A DNA stretch of 64,000 bases. It comes from Sporosarcina sp. ANT_H38. GTDB lineage: Bacteria; Bacillota; Bacilli; Bacillales_A; Planococcaceae. The notes beneath the pieces are model-generated. The model was given only the letters and a program-made list of their open reading frames with translations, ran no database searches and had not been told where the DNA came from. Positions 34,651 through 43,503 of the stretch are shown piece after piece. Where the stretch lies: positions 62,001-126,000 of the forward strand of contig NZ_VOBC01000001.1 of assembly GCF_008369195.1 (NCBI RefSeq). Direction: 5' to 3'. Positions within the stretch are counted from its first letter, which is position 1, and every line of letters begins with the position of its first letter. The translations under genes and the position numbers were made by a program.

Positions 34651-36192
34651 ATGAAAAAGTTTTTGATGTTTTTTACTGCTCTCCTAGTTATGTTCACTGC
34701 AATCGGCAATGTTTCTGCGGCACCATTATTCAAAGACGTCGATGATAAATACGGGTCGAAAGCAGAATTAGATTTTTTGGCGAAGCGGGGTATTATCTTT
34801 GCAGACCCTGCACAAAACTTTGGTGTGAATGAAGAAATTACGCGCCTTGAAGCTTCAGCTATGATCATAAGGGCGTTAGTTCTCGAAACAGTAGACCGAC
34901 CCGATCCGAACTTCATCGACGTCACTCCTGAAGACGAAGGATACGATATCATCGCTACAATAACCCATGAAGGTATCGTCAACGGCAATGCGGACGGCGA
35001 ATTCATGCCTAACGATAATTTAACAAGAGGACAGATGGCAGCGATTTTAGTTAACGCTTTTGAATTGAAGGGAACTACAGATCAGGCTTTCAAAGATGTA
35101 GATTCAGCATACTGGGCGTCTGATTCGATTAAAACGTTATTGGCCAATAAAATCACAACAGGTTACCCAAACAATACATATAAGCCGACAGCATTCATTA
35201 CGAAAGCGAATTTCGGTGTGTTCCTCGCGCGAATATTAAATCCGGAATTTAAACAACAGCCTGTCTGCTATAAATCTGACGGTAAAAAGACGGCTGTCGT
35301 TAATGTACAGGTAACGAACTTATGGAAATCACCGAATAACAATCGTGTAGTGGACCGTCCATCTATTACGAATCCTACCGACATCCAAAAGTGGGCGAAA
35401 AGCATGTCTGTCAGTCAAAAATTATGGCTTGTTGGTCGAACGGATACGCAGGCCTTATATGGACAGGAAGTCGTTATTTTGAAAAGTAGCGGAAACTGGC
35501 ATGAAATTGCCGTTAAGGACCAATACAAACCTAGGAATAAAGCTGGTTATCCAGGATGGGTCCCGAAAACACATGTGACAGAAGTACAGAATGATTATAC
35601 AGATTGCCAACTAGCAATCGTTGATACGAATATCGCTACTCTTTATAATGAACCGAAAAAGGCCAACAAATTTATGGATATTAGCTACACGACAACTCTT
35701 CCAGTCATAAAAGAAGAGGGTGAATGGGTCCATGTTCAAACGCCAACTAGCGGTGTGAAGTTTTTACGCAAGCAAGATACCAAAGTAGTCGAAAGCTTTG
35801 CTGCAATACCAAAACCTACTCAAAAAGACATTGTAGATAGCGCCAAGATGTTCCTTGGTCTTCCGTATGTCTGGTCTGGTGTATCGGGCTTCGGCTTCGA
35901 CTGTTCGGGCCTCATTCATTCTGTGTACAAAAATCACGGCATCATGATTCCGCGTGATTCATTCGTCCAAGCAGTTAACGGCACGCCTGTTGCCAGGAAA
36001 AATATGCAACCAGGTGACTTACTGTTTTTTGCGTATAATCAAGGCAAAGGAAAGGTCTATCACGTCGGCATGTATATAGGAAAAGGTCAAATGATTCACG
36101 CACCTAATTCAAGCAGAAACGTCGAAATTGTATCCATTGATACACACCCATACAAAGCAAACTATGCGGGCTCAAGAAGGTATTTGAAATAA
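34651..36192 (+). CDS. S-layer-homology, SH3-like and NlpC/P60 endopeptidase
   Basis: A 513-residue secreted wall hydrolase. Signal peptide 1-24 (FTAIGNVSA). Three SLH motifs cover about residues 28-200 (FKDVDDKYGS, then GNADGEFMPNDNLTRGQMAA, then TTGYPNNTYKPTAFITKANF), binding the protein to pyruvylated wall polymer. The middle has two SH3-like stretches (PGWVPKTHV, GEWVHVQT). The C-terminal NlpC/P60 domain has the full triad: Cys418 (FDCSGL), His471 (YHVGMY) and His483 (IHAPNSS). It should cut D-gamma-glutamyl-meso-DAP bonds. The TTG at 34648 is an alternative start. Confidence 0.93.
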   Translation: MKKFLMFFTALLVMFTAIGNVSAAPLFKDVDDKYGSKAELDFLAKRGIIFADPAQNFGVNEEITRLEASAMIIRALVLETVDRPDPNFIDVTPEDEGYDIIATITHEGIVNGNADGEFMPNDNLTRGQMAAILVNAFELKGTTDQAFKDVDSAYWASDSIKTLLANKITTGYPNNTYKPTAFITKANFGVFLARILNPEFKQQPVCYKSDGKKTAVVNVQVTNLWKSPNNNRVVDRPSITNPTDIQKWAKSMSVSQKLWLVGRTDTQALYGQEVVILKSSGNWHEIAVKDQYKPRNKAGYPGWVPKTHVTEVQNDYTDCQLAIVDTNIATLYNEPKKANKFMDISYTTTLPVIKEEGEWVHVQTPTSGVKFLRKQDTKVVESFAAIPKPTQKDIVDSAKMFLGLPYVWSGVSGFGFDCSGLIHSVYKNHGIMIPRDSFVQAVNGTPVARKNMQPGDLLFFAYNQGKGKVYHVGMYIGKGQMIHAPNSSRNVEIVSIDTHPYKANYAGSRRYLK

Positions 36193-36297
36193 AGGAATTG
36201 TTACCGTTGAATCAATGGGAGAACGAGATTTTCCATATTCAACACTGAAATCAGTAGTAATTCTGTGGTATAATTTGGAAGTGGAGGAGGTCTATAC

Positions 36298-37677
36298 TTG
36301 AGAAAAAACATTATGACACTCGTTGTGTTGTTACTTCTGTTGTCAATGCTGCCAATATCAAAGGCGGAAGCGCAGGTACAGTTTTCTGATTTACATGGAT
36401 ACGGTGCAACAAAGGAAATCATGTATCTCTATGACAAGCATATTATCAGCGGCTATCCAGACGGAACGTTTAGACCAAATCAACCAATTACTCGTGCCCA
36501 GGCAGCTGTAATGTTACTTAAAGCACTAGATATCAAGGTAATTGATAATCCGACAGCGATTTTTAAGGATGTATCAAATACGTCAAATTATTATAAAATA
36601 CTGGCGACAATTAACGAAAAAGGCATTATTCGTGGGGACAAAGGTTATATGCGTCCTGGAGAAATCACAACGCGTGCTCAAATGGCGGCAATCTTACGAA
36701 GAGCATTCAATCTCCCATTAGATGGTCAACAAGCCTATCGCGATGTATCCTCGTCCCATTGGGCATTCTCTGATATTAACAGTATTGCCAAACATCGAAT
36801 ATCGGGCGGTTACCCGGATGGAACTTTTAAACCGTCAATTGCAGTCACTCGGGCCCAATTCTCTACGTTTCTTGCTCGTGCACTCAACGATGACATGAAG
36901 CTCGATTCTGAAAAGTCGATTGTTATTGAAAAAGGGACAAAGATAGAACGGGATGGTTGGTTATATACGATAAAAAATAATAACCTTGTGAAAATCAGCC
37001 AAAAGACAAAAGAGGAAGTTATACTATTTTCCATCAGTGATTTCCCAATTACAGATGGTTATGTGGAAGAACGTCTAGGAAATGGCTTTCCAATCATATT
37101 GCATAATGATGAAATTTTTATACCTTACTGGGGAGGAGTCAGTATAATGACCGATAGACCAGTACATTATGGGCTAATGAAAACTTCGATAGAAGACGGG
37201 AAATACGAAGAGATCTATATGGAAGGGGTCAAGAAAAGTAATAGCATTCGAAATGTGTATATCTGGAACAATCGAATCTACTATACATCCGAACAAGAAC
37301 AACGGTATTTTGACTATATCTTCGATGATACAGTAAATATAGATGACCCACTTTTCCTTTACTCTGCCAATTTAGACGGCAGTAATGCGAAGAGGGAGAC
37401 CCCCTCGACGTTTGATGCTCGAGTCATCTTTGATAACTTGAAGGAAATAAACGACCATGTACAATACGGTATTGCGAATGTTACACAAAATAACAAGTCG
37501 ATTAAATTCGATGATTCGACGATGTATTATTTTAATGAAAAAGGTGTCTTCACTTATAGTTTGCTAGATGGAAAAACGAAAAAACTCTCAACTATTCAAG
37601 CGAAAGACATGACCGTAACAGATACGGGAATCGTTATTGAAGATGTTAGGGGCAAAAAACACACAATGAAAAAATAA
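36298..37677 (+). CDS. SLH-domain surface protein with DUF5050-like C-terminus
   Basis: A 459-residue protein from a TTG start behind GGAGGAGG. Signal peptide 1-25 (SKAEAQ). Three SLH motifs: SGYPDGTFRPNQPITRAQAA, then RGDKGYMRPGEITTRAQMA, then GGYPDGTFKPSIAVTRAQF, ending near residue 200. The rest alternates short beta strands with Tyr/Trp (GWLYTIKNNNLVKIS, IWNNRIYYTSE, LFLYSANLDGSN), like DUF5050 beta-propeller-type proteins. It follows the SLH-NlpC gene by 105 bases with no clear terminator, so co-expression is possible. No enzymatic motif seen. Confidence 0.88.
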   Translation: MRKNIMTLVVLLLLLSMLPISKAEAQVQFSDLHGYGATKEIMYLYDKHIISGYPDGTFRPNQPITRAQAAVMLLKALDIKVIDNPTAIFKDVSNTSNYYKILATINEKGIIRGDKGYMRPGEITTRAQMAAILRRAFNLPLDGQQAYRDVSSSHWAFSDINSIAKHRISGGYPDGTFKPSIAVTRAQFSTFLARALNDDMKLDSEKSIVIEKGTKIERDGWLYTIKNNNLVKISQKTKEEVILFSISDFPITDGYVEERLGNGFPIILHNDEIFIPYWGGVSIMTDRPVHYGLMKTSIEDGKYEEIYMEGVKKSNSIRNVYIWNNRIYYTSEQEQRYFDYIFDDTVNIDDPLFLYSANLDGSNAKRETPSTFDARVIFDNLKEINDHVQYGIANVTQNNKSIKFDDSTMYYFNEKGVFTYSLLDGKTKKLSTIQAKDMTVTDTGIVIEDVRGKKHTMKK

Positions 37678-37778
37678 AGAAAAAGCATGTACTAATTTAA
37701 TTTTGCACATATAATTAACGAAAGTACCACTTGTGTTTGTTAACTGAAATTAACCAGTTAATTACTACTTACTTTTGT

Positions 37779-38182
37779 GATGAAATCTTAGGCACTCTAT
37801 GTACAATTACTTTAGGGTCCCTTTAGACTGAACTGCTACTACACCATTATCGGGGTTTCTTACTGCGTAGTGATGCGATTTTGTCGCGTCACTACGCAGT
37901 TTTTTTTAATAATCGTTTGGTGGTCTTTCGTCCGTCGTTCTCCGCAGCTACAGGTATACTAAGTTCTAAAGCTCCTGTGAACGAGTGAATCACCACTTTT
38001 CTATCTAGCAAGACGCAACCAAAAATGAAATCTTGGCTGCTGAATTCATCTTTATAGCATTTCCTTATCTATATTAATTAAGTGTCACTTTCTATATGGC
38101 ATTACACTGTAACTTGTATGGTCATTGCAATAATTAGCAATGAAGGCTTTATTAAAAGCGATAGAGTGCCCGAAATTTCATC
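37779..38182. mobile_element. Candidate MITE-like element, 404 bp
   Basis: Bounded by imperfect 22-bp inverted repeats: GATGAAATCTTAGGCACTCT(AT) at 37779-37800 and its partner at 38161-38182 (19 of 22 match). Inside is a strong terminator hairpin but no ORF. No clear target-site duplication seen. Could be a solo non-autonomous transposon or a remnant of an IS. Confidence 0.55.
37862..37907 (+). terminator. Strong terminator inside the MITE-like element
   Basis: ACTGCGTAGTGA / TCACTACGCAGT, perfect 12-bp stem with inner CGA/TCG pairs, followed by eight T. It is the first terminator after the SLH gene ending at 37677. Confidence 0.9.
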
Positions 38183-38229
38183 TTCAATTAAAGCACCTCG
38201 TTAGGTGAAAAATTTGTTTTCTGGTTTAA

Positions 38230-38451
38230 TTAGCCCAAAGTGTCTTTGTCACCTTTGTATTCTAAAATATCCCCTGGCTGACAGTCCAAAGCCTTACAAA
38301 TAGCTTCTAAAGTTGATAATCGAATCGCTTTTGCCTTTCCGTTTTTCAATATAGAAAGGTTAGCCATTGTTATTCCAACCCTCTCCGAAAGTTCTGTTAC
38401 ACTCATTTTCCATTTAGCCAACATCACATCAATGTTGATTATAATTGCCAT
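38230..38451 (-). CDS. Small Cro/CI-type HTH regulator (YozG-like)
   Basis: A 73-residue single HTH protein: MLAKWKMSVTELSERVGITM, ANLSILKNGKAKAIRLSTLEA, then ICKALDCQPGDILEY, the YozG/YvaO-like set. ATG at 38451, six bases after GAGGTG. It begins ten bases after the stop of the DUF2975 gene, so the two form an operon. HTH/DUF2975 pairs are common in Firmicutes and are probably a self-regulated membrane-linked switch; the signal is unknown. Confidence 0.88.
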   Translation of the reverse strand: MAIIINIDVMLAKWKMSVTELSERVGITMANLSILKNGKAKAIRLSTLEAICKALDCQPGDILEYKGDKDTLG

Positions 38452-38461
38452 GTTATTCACC

Positions 38462-38944
38462 TCAGACTATTAAGTCATTTTCTGATTTTATATCGATGGC
38501 TTCTTGTAAAAGCCTTTGAAGAACAGCAGCGAAGACTGAAATTACCATAGAAGCAAAAATAATGACCAATCCGATTACTATAACCCCTGGGGCGTCGTCT
38601 TTTTCCCCTACGAGAAAAAAGAGTGGCATGCCTACTACATACAAGATACTGATTGTGATTGCACAATCTTTGATAGTTTTTAAAGCCTTTACAGATAAAT
38701 CCGAGAAAGCTTTATTGTTGTCAATATAGCTTAAAAGTTTAAAAGCTTGATACAGAGCAAAGTAAAACGGTATGGCCGCTGCATACAAATCGATTAAAAA
38801 GAGATATTTAATAAAAGCAATATCTGGATACAATTCCGCTGCATAATTCGCTATCTCAGGTACCAAAAATATGCACAGAGCAAGAACTGGAATCCCAATA
38901 AAAATAACAGCTATCTTTAAAAAGAGTGTTGTTCCTCGTTTCAT
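38462..38944 (-). CDS. DUF2975 family membrane protein
   Basis: A 160-residue protein with four membrane spans (about residues 8-30, 45-67, 94-115 and 121-145) in the DUF2975 pattern, including ALYQAFKLLSYIDNNKAFSD, the conserved cytoplasmic loop. ATG with GGGGTG upstream. Co-transcribed with the downstream HTH regulator. Function unknown in the family. Confidence 0.88.
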   Translation of the reverse strand: MKRGTTLFLKIAVIFIGIPVLALCIFLVPEIANYAAELYPDIAFIKYLFLIDLYAAAIPFYFALYQAFKLLSYIDNNKAFSDLSVKALKTIKDCAITISILYVVGMPLFFLVGEKDDAPGVIVIGLVIIFASMVISVFAAVLQRLLQEAIDIKSENDLIV

Positions 38945-39217
38945 AAAAGCACCCCGCTTATTTATTATTAATTTTATTTTAACATATCTTTATCGTTTTG
39001 CGATAAAGATATGTTGTTTATAATTTATATGGTTATTGTTTTAGAAATATGCTATTAATTTTTAACAAAGCTAAAAAGCATTCCTCATTACAATGAAATG
39101 ATTGAAAACTTTAAACGATTCAATGGAATTCCAAACACAAACATAAAGCCTTAAACATAAGATAACAATAAGGCAGTAAAATACGAATCACTATCCCGAA
39201 AAAGGATGTGTTTAGGC

Positions 39218-39541
39218 GTGTACAACAATTTTAGTCAAAATCCAAATTCAAAATACACGCTGGGCGATCTCTTAAAAGGGAAAGATCTTGAAATCGTAGC
39301 CGCCTCACTCCTTTTGCTTGGCAAACTAAAAGTTGATTCCGCCCAATTATTTAGAGATAAACCCGTTATTTCCGTTACATTGTTGGGAGAATTCAAGCAC
39401 CTAAATGATAACAAAGTGAATGAAATGGCTGATTTTTTAGAGGGAAACGGGGATTTGACATTAGACGAGTTATTCGAGGGAATAAAAAGGCGAATGGATA
39501 AAGGCAGGAGGAACGAAAGTGGGAGAAACAACCAGTTTTGA
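39218..39541 (+). CDS. Small acidic protein of unknown function
   Basis: A 107-residue soluble protein. The GTG at 39218 (MYNNFSQNPNSKYTLGDLL) seems more likely than the ATG at 39206, which overlaps the AAAGGA ribosome site. Two predicted helices with DLEIVAASLLLLGKLKVDS and NEMADFLEGNGDLTLDELFEG. The Lys/Arg-rich tail overlaps the next small gene by 23 bases. No family recognised. The two together may be a sporulation-associated pair, which is only a guess from size and style. Confidence 0.6.
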   Translation: MYNNFSQNPNSKYTLGDLLKGKDLEIVAASLLLLGKLKVDSAQLFRDKPVISVTLLGEFKHLNDNKVNEMADFLEGNGDLTLDELFEGIKRRMDKGRRNESGRNNQF

Positions 39542-39647
39542 CGCCAGTAAATTTATCAATACTGTCATATTAATCGTATTTCTTCTTCTCCTGGTTTTCG
39601 GTTCAACAAATTTAGGAGGATTGACGGAAGTGGAAGATTTAGGATGA
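39519..39647 (+). CDS. 42-residue single-span membrane protein
   Basis: GTG at 39519, seven bases after AGGAGG, inside the 3' end of the preceding gene. The product MGETTSFDASKF is followed by one hydrophobic span (INTVILIVFLLLLVFG) and a short polar tail ending VEDLG. The ribosome site, overlap and single span support a real micro-gene. The layout recalls small sporulation-expressed membrane proteins of the YjcZ kind, without the exact motif. Confidence 0.6.
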   Translation: MGETTSFDASKFINTVILIVFLLLLVFGSTNLGGLTEVEDLG

Positions 39648-39694
39648 TTATAGAGGTGTCTTCATCATACAAGCGAAAAAGCTGAACCACAGGC

Positions 39695-39734
39695 AAACAG
39701 GACTCCCAAGAAATCAAAGGGTCCTGTTTTATTC
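39695..39734 (+). terminator. Terminator after the two small genes
   Basis: AAACAGGAC / GTCCTGTTT plus inner CCC/GGG, T-rich tail TTTTATT. Confidence 0.65.
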
Positions 39735-39756
39735 GTTATTGCTAAAATTGATCTGT

Positions 39757-40005
39757 CTACATAAGAAGTTTGCTATGCTTTAAGCGTATTAAATCAACCA
39801 ACTTTAAAATTCCTTTATCCTCAATACGCTTCAATAATTCGATGAATAGATGAGCCGTTGTCAGTGAATCTCTAAGCGCTCGGTGCCTGTTCAAATGTTC
39901 GTGTACTAAATATACGGGTATACTCTCCAAGTTCTAGTTAATCCCAAGATGGATTCAAATAATCGATTAAATCAATCGTATCAAAAGAAGAGGGTTCTTC
40001 GTACG
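39757..40005 (-). pseudogene. Remnant of a DnaQ-like 3'-5' exonuclease gene
   Basis: The minus strand reads NLESIPVYLVHEHLNRHRAL, then RDSLTTAHLFIELLKRIEDK, up to a TAG at 39757-39759; the HRAL-D-TAHLF pattern is the ExoIII motif of DEDDh exonucleases (DNA polymerase III epsilon-like). An in-frame TAG precedes this part and a frameshift separates it from FDTIDLIDYLNPSWD further upstream. N-terminal motifs are missing. Confidence 0.65.
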
Positions 40006-40138
40006 ATCATTTTACACATGTTATTGGTCATGTACTTACTTATAATTTTTTTGTCATTGTTTATTATAGATTTACCCCTGTCATCTATATAAAGAAAAAC
40101 CCTCATAGTAAGACAGGAAGGGGGATTTACACGATAAA
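40006..40138. other. Gap before actP
   Basis: About 130 bases with no gene. A T-rich tract (40041-40055) and GGGGG close to 40120 are seen, but no perfect terminator for the minus-strand transporter operon. Confidence 0.4.
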
Positions 40139-41689
40139 TTAACGTTCAAGTTCTCTGTAACCTGTTTCCGCTTTAAATCTCACTTCAGCATAAGAAACTT
40201 CTTCGGCTTCGTACTTCTTGGCTGAAACGAGTGAACCAATAATTGCAGCTAAGAATCCTGCAGGAACTGAAATTATGGCAGGGTTCGCATACGGGAAGAG
40301 CGGTTGTCCAACGAAGAACGCTGCTCCTTCTACAGGATTAATAACGCTAGGGCTTAATGCAACAAGAACGAGTGCGACAATCAAACCAGTTAACATTGAT
40401 GCAACTGCACCTGTTGTATTGAACTTTTTCCAATAGATTGTAAGGAGAATTGTCGGAACGTTCGCTGACGCGGCGATACAGAATGCGAGTGAAACAAGAA
40501 ATGCGACATTCAATTTTTCCGCACCGAGCGCTAAAATGATAGAGAAAACAGAAACAGCAATTGCAGCATATCTTGCAGCTCTTACTTGTTGTTTCTCTGT
40601 TACTTTTCCTTTTTTAATAATTTCGGCATAAATATCATGCGCAATTGCCGATGCACCTGATAGTACGAGTCCAGCAACAACTGCTAGTATCGTCGCGAAC
40701 GCAACGGCTGCAACGAATGATTCTAATGCAGAACCACCTAACGCACCCGCGAGCATCGGTGCGGCCATGTTCCCCGCGGCATTTTCAGCAATGATTGCAT
40801 CCACGCCAACAAATTTAGCTGCTCCAAATCCGAGGAAAATAGTTAGAACGTAGAATATACCTATAATCCAAACCGCATAAATAACAGAAGAACGAGCTGT
40901 TTTCGCATCTTTTACCGTAAAGAAACGCATTAAAATATGTGGTAAGCCAGCTGTACCTAAAACGAGAGCAATTAGAACAGATATCAAACCAATCGGATCT
41001 TTGTAGATTATTCCAGAATGTAAGAATGCATCACCATGTGGTGTTGCTGTTCTCATGGCATCAAACATGCCGATAAAGTTGAAATTAAATTTTAATAGAA
41101 CGAGGAACGAAATAACTATGGTTCCTATCATAAGTAAAATAGCTTTAACGATTTGAACCCAACTTGTTGCAGTCATACCGCCAAATAATACATAGATTGT
41201 CATCATGACACCAACAATTAGAACTGCGATCCAGTAGTCTATTCCAAGAAGTAATTTAATAAGTGCACCTGCACCTACAAGTTGAGCAAGCATATAAAAT
41301 AATACGATCGTGATTGTATTTAACGCGGCCGCACCTCGAACTTTTCTTGCCCCGAAGCGTGCTCCAATCATGTCAGCCATTGTAAATTTTCCTAGATTAC
41401 GAAGTGGCTCAGCGATTAGAAATAAAACCACCAGATAAGCTGTTAGGAATCCAATACTATAATAAAAACCATCAAAACCATTTAATGCTATTGCTCCTGC
41501 AATTCCGAGGAATGATGCAGCAGACAGGTAGTCCCCGGCGATCGCCATTCCGTTTTGCCAACCAGTTAACGATCCGCCGGCCGTGTAAAACTCACTCGCT
41601 GTTGTTGTTTGCTTGGCAGCCCAGTACGTAATTCCCAGTGTAAGGGCAATTACTGCAACAAAAATTGCTATTGAAATAATATTATCCAT
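40139..41689 (-). CDS. actP: Cation/acetate symporter, SSS family
   Basis: A 516-residue sodium:solute symporter with about 13 spans. The actP-type N-terminal TASEFYTAGGSLTGWQNGMA and the family signature in the middle (VLFGGMTATSWVQIVKAILL) are clear, as is LPHILMRFFTVKDAKTARSS. It probably takes up acetate or other short monocarboxylates. GGGGG precedes the ATG. The gene follows a DUF485 gene by 15 bases on the same strand, the standard DUF485-actP layout. Confidence 0.92.
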   Translation of the reverse strand: MDNIISIAIFVAVIALTLGITYWAAKQTTTASEFYTAGGSLTGWQNGMAIAGDYLSAASFLGIAGAIALNGFDGFYYSIGFLTAYLVVLFLIAEPLRNLGKFTMADMIGARFGARKVRGAAALNTITIVLFYMLAQLVGAGALIKLLLGIDYWIAVLIVGVMMTIYVLFGGMTATSWVQIVKAILLMIGTIVISFLVLLKFNFNFIGMFDAMRTATPHGDAFLHSGIIYKDPIGLISVLIALVLGTAGLPHILMRFFTVKDAKTARSSVIYAVWIIGIFYVLTIFLGFGAAKFVGVDAIIAENAAGNMAAPMLAGALGGSALESFVAAVAFATILAVVAGLVLSGASAIAHDIYAEIIKKGKVTEKQQVRAARYAAIAVSVFSIILALGAEKLNVAFLVSLAFCIAASANVPTILLTIYWKKFNTTGAVASMLTGLIVALVLVALSPSVINPVEGAAFFVGQPLFPYANPAIISVPAGFLAAIIGSLVSAKKYEAEEVSYAEVRFKAETGYRELER

Positions 41690-41704
41690 GTGTAAATCCC
41701 CCCT

Positions 41705-42040
41705 TTATTTTACAACATTTTTCCTTAAAATTTCTTCAACGTCTAGATCGAAGCTTTTCGCTTTATTCATATAGATGGATGTAAATAACCACACCATTAT
41801 GAACATGCTTAACGAGTACACCCATGTCCAAGTCATCCAACCGAAGGCTCGAATTTCAAGTATGTTTGTATATCCGGTGAGAAGAGGCAGTGTAAAGTAG
41901 GCGACAAAAAAGAAAATAATGTACGGTGTGGAAAAGTTTCTTTTTCGTTTGACTAAATTTTTGAATTCCGGTGTATTTATAATTTTTTCATAATCCAATG
42001 TCGGTTTCACTTTTTTTTCTTTCGAATTTTTACCCACCAT
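41705..42040 (-). CDS. DUF485 family small membrane protein
   Basis: A 111-residue protein with two spans (about residues 40-58 and 74-95) and the family's TPYIIFFFVAYFTLPLLTGY first-span pattern. AAGGGGATGAA before the ATG. It is the upstream partner of actP; DUF485 proteins nearly always accompany SSS acetate carriers and probably act as accessory subunits. Function beyond that unknown. Confidence 0.9.
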   Translation of the reverse strand: MVGKNSKEKKVKPTLDYEKIINTPEFKNLVKRKRNFSTPYIIFFFVAYFTLPLLTGYTNILEIRAFGWMTWTWVYSLSMFIMVWLFTSIYMNKAKSFDLDVEEILRKNVVK

Positions 42041-43009
42041 TTCATCCCCTTTTTTTGATGAAGTATTGAAAATCGGTAGCTCCTAAATAAAACCTCCCTT
42101 AAATAGATTGTGATAAATAGTATTGATATACTAAAAAAATAAATACTAGACTAGAAGACTAATTTAAGATTATCAAATTTTCTGTCAATGTACAAGGTGT
42201 ATTTACTGAATGTTTAAAACGGTTTTCACCATAGCTTGAAGTGAGATGAAATAATGCTAGATTGCGGGCGGTGGTTAGTATAGTGAAGAGTTAATTTGCG
42301 TCGATTTTATTTTGTAGGTCGTGTCCCTGATTTGGACGATCTACAATTGAATTTAATTATTATAAATCCAAAGAAATTTATCATCTGTAATCGTTTTGGA
42401 TATTATTATTCCGGAAAAATAAAAATAGGGAACAACTTCCTCAATTAAATTTGAAGAAATAGAAGATTAGCGCGATGAGGTAATTTTACTTAGGAAATAA
42501 GATGTGGATGGAAAGAGTAAACTACTGAATCAAGAGCTTGTATCGAAGGAAATAGAGGCTAAAATTCATTGGACGAGTTGTGGGATGAGGCTTTAATTTT
42601 CTGGAAATCTGGTGCCCTTCAACAGAGAATTATCGGTTTTTAGTTAGGGAGACAAACTATCAGACGAATTACCTACCAAATATGGTAAAATGATGAAAGT
42701 AGTAAGGCGGTTATTAATAAGCCGAAGGGGGTCCATATATGAGTTAACAAACCGAGCAGCAACTGTAAGATGATTCCATCAAAAGGCTCGTCAAAATGGA
42801 TAGTAACGTATCGAAATTAAGGATTCACATGTACTTGCCGATAATTTGCACAAACAGATTACCTTATTAATACGGATGGTTTGAAAGGAAAAGTGTATAT
42901 TAACCGCCAAGTTTTTTGGCGTAAAATAGATATAGAACTAGTTGAAGGTCAATTATTTACATACAACTTTTTAACAGTTTTTTGAAAAACTATAAATGGG
43001 CGAATGGCA
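42041..43009. other. Long gap with decayed sequence
   Basis: About 970 bases without an intact gene. A hairpin with arms TTGTAG-TCGT-TCC / GGACGA-CTACAA lies at about 42315-42348. Between 42480 and 42960 short peptide-like runs (for example GKSKLLNQELVSKEIEAKIH and ELPTKYGKMMKVVRRLL) in shifting frames suggest a dead gene of unknown family. A promoter for actP should lie in 42050-42200. Confidence 0.4.
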
Positions 43010-43387
43010 ATGAGTATTTTTGATGGAATGATGGGAAATGCATCTGAAATTGAAGTGAGTACAGTAGAGAAAGAGATGAAGGATTTACTCACACCTAAGG
43101 AAAAAGTGGAACATGCCTATAAACTGGTTAGAGATTTGTTGATATTTACGAATAAACGTCTAATACTTGTTAATAAACAGGGCGTCACAGGAAAGAAAGT
43201 TGAATATCAATCCATTCCGTACAAAAGTGTTGTACATTTCTCAATCGAAACCGCTGGAACTTTTGATCTTGATGTTGAACTAAAAATCTGGCATTCTGGA
43301 AGCTCAGCACCAATTCAAAAGAAATTCAATAAATTTTTGAATATTTACAAAGTGCAAAGTGTGCTCGCGGAATACGTTCAGAAATGA
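43010..43387 (+). CDS. Bacterial PH-domain protein (DUF1696 type)
   Basis: A 125-residue cytoplasmic protein of the bPH_1 kind: a seven-strand barrel with one helix. MSIFDGMMGNASEIE is the usual start (ATG at 43010, GGGCG seven bases before). Barrel strands are VEHAYKLVRDLLIFTNKRLI, VEYQSIPYKSVVHFSIET, FDLDVELKIWHSGSS; the C-terminal helix ends the protein. Function unknown in the family; may form ring-like oligomers. Confidence 0.88.
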   Translation: MSIFDGMMGNASEIEVSTVEKEMKDLLTPKEKVEHAYKLVRDLLIFTNKRLILVNKQGVTGKKVEYQSIPYKSVVHFSIETAGTFDLDVELKIWHSGSSAPIQKKFNKFLNIYKVQSVLAEYVQK

Positions 43388-43503
43388 ACTTGGTCGTCGG
43401 TCGAGTAATTTAAAGTAACTGGTTCCGATACAATACCGAGTTGCCTTAATACTAGGTACCTTTTATCAGTAAATAAATTTATATTGAGATGGAGTTGAAG
43501 AGG

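Noticed and set aside
42200..42222. cre site for CcpA before the DUF485-actP operon
   Set aside because: TTTAAAACGGTTTTCACC looks similar, but too many positions differ from the consensus when CG is aligned.
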